NCBI GenBank assembly: GCA_032251335.1
Contig: JAVVDW010000001.1
Coordinates: 1 to 64,000, forward strand
DNA: 64,000 nt
Origin: UM-FILTER-40-17 sp032251335
GTDB lineage: Bacteria > Bacteroidota > Bacteroidia > Flavobacteriales > Flavobacteriaceae
Direction: 5' to 3'
Translations under genes and position numbers: made by a program
The notes under the pieces: generated by a model
Seen by the model: only the letters and a program-made list of their open reading frames with translations
Database searches by the model: none
Told to the model about the DNA's origin: nothing
Shown: positions 62,357 to 64,000 of the stretch, piece by piece
How positions within the stretch are numbered: position 1 is the stretch's first letter
Layout: each line of letters begins with the position of its first letter

Positions 62357-64000
62357 GTGACCATTAAACCAACCTGCTGCTTTATTTTTTTCCTGCTTTT
62401 TTCAGTGGGTATTTGGGCTCAACAAGCCACCGTCAAAGGGATTGTTTTAAACGAAAGCAACCAACCCATAGAGGGTGTCAATATTAGTTTTCCCGGTGGG
62501 GGCGCAGAATCAGACAAAACCGGATTTTACCAGATACAAATTCCGGCAGAAACTAATATTACGGTTCAGTTCACACATATTGCGTACAAACCAATCACAC
62601 TCACTTTTCGGCTCAAAAACAATGAGAGTTTGGAATACAATCCTGTGATGCGTATCAATGTAGAGCAGATGTCTGAAGTGGTGGTCACCGGACAAAATCG
62701 TGAACAAATTCCGGGTATCGTCAGTATTGCACCCAATATCATTCGTCGCATTCCGGGGGCAAACGCCGGTGTGGAAAACATACTAAAAACCTTACCGGGC
62801 GTCAATTCGAACAACGAACTCAGTACGCAGTTTTCTGTGCGAGGCGGGAGTTTTGATGAAAACCTAATCTATGTAAATGAGGTTGAAATCTATCGGCCTT
62901 TTCTGATTCGGTCAGGGCAACAAGAGGGTTTGAGTTTTGTCAATTCCGATCTTGCGGATAACGTCTTTTTTTCAGCCGGTGGTTTTCAATCCAAATACGG
63001 AGATAAAATGTCTTCTGTGCTGGATGTCACTTACAGAACACCTACAAAATTCAGAGCCGGTGCCGATTTGAGCTTTTTGGGAGCCAGCTTGTTTGCTGAG
63101 GGTGTCACCAAAGATCAAAAATTTACGGCCATGGGTGGTTTTCGCTTTCGCGACAACAGTTTGCTCGTGGATAGTCAAGATACAGAGTCTAATTTTACAC
63201 CTCGGTTTTTTGACGTACAATCGCAGTTTACCTATTTACTCAATCGCAAAATCCAGTTTGAATTTTTAGGAATGGTTTCTATAAACGACTACGATTTTGC
63301 ACCGACGCGACGCCAAACCAATTTTGGGACGGTAAGCGATCCGCGTGCCTTGGTGGTGTTGTTTGAAGGAAAAGAGGAAGACCGCTACGAAACCCAATTT
63401 GGTGCTTTTAAAACCACGTATCAGGTTAACGATAACCTGAGCTTGAAATTCATTGCCTCAGCTTACCACGCCATAGAAGAAGAATTTTTTGACATTGAAG
63501 CCTCATTTTTGATTGGTGAAGTAAACACAGATATCGGTTCGCCAAACTTGGGTGAAGTAGAACTCGCTACCGGAGTGGGTTCACAACTCACCCATGCGCG
63601 CAACGAGTTGGATGCGCTTATTGTGAACATAGAACACAAAGGAACTTACCTAAAAGATGCGCATCAGTTTGACTGGGGTCTTAAATATACAGTAGAAGAC
63701 ATTCGAGACCGATTGGATGAGTTCGAGGTCATCGATTCAGCCGGTTTTTTGGTGCGGCCATTTCGCCCCGAATTTTCAAACAACCAGCCCGAGACGCCTT
63801 TTACAGCGCCACTAGAAGCTTTTCAACGCGTCAAAGCTGACAACGATACTCAGATTGATCGTATTTCCGGATTTGCCCAATGGAGCAAACGCGGTTTTTG
63901 GGGCGATTCGGAAGTTTTCTACAATGCGGGTGTGCGTTTTCACTATTGGAACGTGAGTGGTCGTGGTTTGGAAAGCAACAGCGACATGGTCTTTAGCCCG
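62357..64000 (+). CDS. TonB-dependent receptor, 3' end beyond window
   Basis: A frame beginning at GTG 62357 stays open for 548 codons to the window edge. It is preceded in frame by a TAA at 62354-62356, so GTG is the earliest start. A signal peptide (about 1-22, ending GIWAQQ) is followed by a carboxypeptidase-D-like domain (about 24-105; GIVLNESNQPIEGVNISF) and the plug domain (VSEVVVTG-like MSEVVVTGQN, then IPGANAGVENILKTLPGV). Barrel strands follow. No SusD partner is visible inside the window. The substrate is unknown; it may be coupled to the M23 gene 36 bases upstream. Confidence 0.9.
   Translation, partial: MTIKPTCCFIFFLLFSVGIWAQQATVKGIVLNESNQPIEGVNISFPGGGAESDKTGFYQIQIPAETNITVQFTHIAYKPITLTFRLKNNESLEYNPVMRINVEQMSEVVVTGQNREQIPGIVSIAPNIIRRIPGANAGVENILKTLPGVNSNNELSTQFSVRGGSFDENLIYVNEVEIYRPFLIRSGQQEGLSFVNSDLADNVFFSAGGFQSKYGDKMSSVLDVTYRTPTKFRAGADLSFLGASLFAEGVTKDQKFTAMGGFRFRDNSLLVDSQDTESNFTPRFFDVQSQFTYLLNRKIQFEFLGMVSINDYDFAPTRRQTNFGTVSDPRALVVLFEGKEEDRYETQFGAFKTTYQVNDNLSLKFIASAYHAIEEEFFDIEASFLIGEVNTDIGSPNLGEVELATGVGSQLTHARNELDALIVNIEHKGTYLKDAHQFDWGLKYTVEDIRDRLDEFEVIDSAGFLVRPFRPEFSNNQPETPFTAPLEAFQRVKADNDTQIDRISGFAQWSKRGFWGDSEVFYNAGVRFHYWNVSGRGLESNSDMVFSP

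Noticed and set aside
1..64000. tRNA, rRNA, CRISPR arrays, insertion sequences and prophage genes
   Set aside because: Looked for by eye on both strands; no cloverleaf, repeat-spacer pattern, transposase or phage structural gene was seen. Short RNAs could still be missed.

Overview
The window is a stretch of bacterial chromosome from a Bacteroidota member, most likely a flavobacterium-like organism (order not certain). The evidence is a complete Bat (aerotolerance-type) operon, a TonB-dependent receptor with a carboxypeptidase-like N-terminal domain, an E1 alpha/beta fusion, a NagB-PIG-L fusion, 2TM-domain proteins beside a LytS/LytR pair, and promoters of the Bacteroidota type (TTTG near -33, TAnnTTTG near -7) instead of E. 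coli-like boxes. No rRNA, tRNA, CRISPR array, transposase or integrase was seen. The DNA is dense with genes, moderately AT-rich, and has short intergenic spaces.

Layout. 1-5511 (minus) is an accessory DNA-modification/defence locus: an XRE regulator, a PLD-SF2 helicase and an Eco57I-like adenine methylase cut by the window edge. The three genes overlap by 1-4 bases. 5706-9070 (minus) holds a secreted S9 peptidase and imidazolonepropionase HutI. 9280-18771 (plus) is the Bat operon: MoxR, DUF58, a 546-residue BatD-like membrane protein, BatA, BatB, BatC, BatD, BatE and a small membrane protein. 18806-21290 pairs a SulP anion transporter with a beta-carbonic anhydrase, probably for bicarbonate uptake and handling. 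21484-25819 is housekeeping: an aminotransferase, MurB, a SRPBCC protein, PyrE, a Nudix hydrolase and CoaD.

25954-34215 is a carbohydrate locus with the signature of 3-keto-glycoside metabolism. A GMC oxidoreductase and its small Tat-exported subunit (minus) face an operon (plus) of two TIM-barrel sugar isomerase/epimerases, an MFS permease, a Gfo/Idh/MocA oxidoreductase and a DUF1080 (3-keto-disaccharide hydrolase-type) lipoprotein. A LacI-type palindrome sits between the two arms. 34368-39441 (minus) has a fasciclin protein, polyphosphate kinase, a nucleoside phosphorylase and an alpha/beta-hydrolase-OsmC fusion. A structured intergenic element at 39521-39620 precedes a metal locus (39749-45273): an MntR/DtxR regulator, an outer-membrane protein, a TroA-like lipoprotein, an ATPase and two permeases whose cytoplasmic tails look like winged helices.

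45294-53061 (minus) carries a small membrane protein, PurA, Fur, RelA/SpoT, an M48 peptidase and a 2-oxoacid dehydrogenase E1 fusion. 53297-56825 (plus) is a LytS-LytR two-component operon in which the kinase is fused to a 2TM domain and a membrane protein gene appears interrupted by a TGG-to-TAG nonsense change. The right end has NagB-PIG-L, a secreted M20 amidohydrolase (minus), an M23 peptidase and the start of a TonB-dependent receptor that runs off the window.

The points most worth following are the metal-transporter permeases with DNA-binding-like tails, the split periplasmic/cytoplasmic 3-keto-sugar locus, the left-edge PLD-helicase/methylase system, the three-stem intergenic element and the interrupted gene in the LytS/LytR operon. 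All motif positions were read by eye. No alignment, structure prediction or database search was run.
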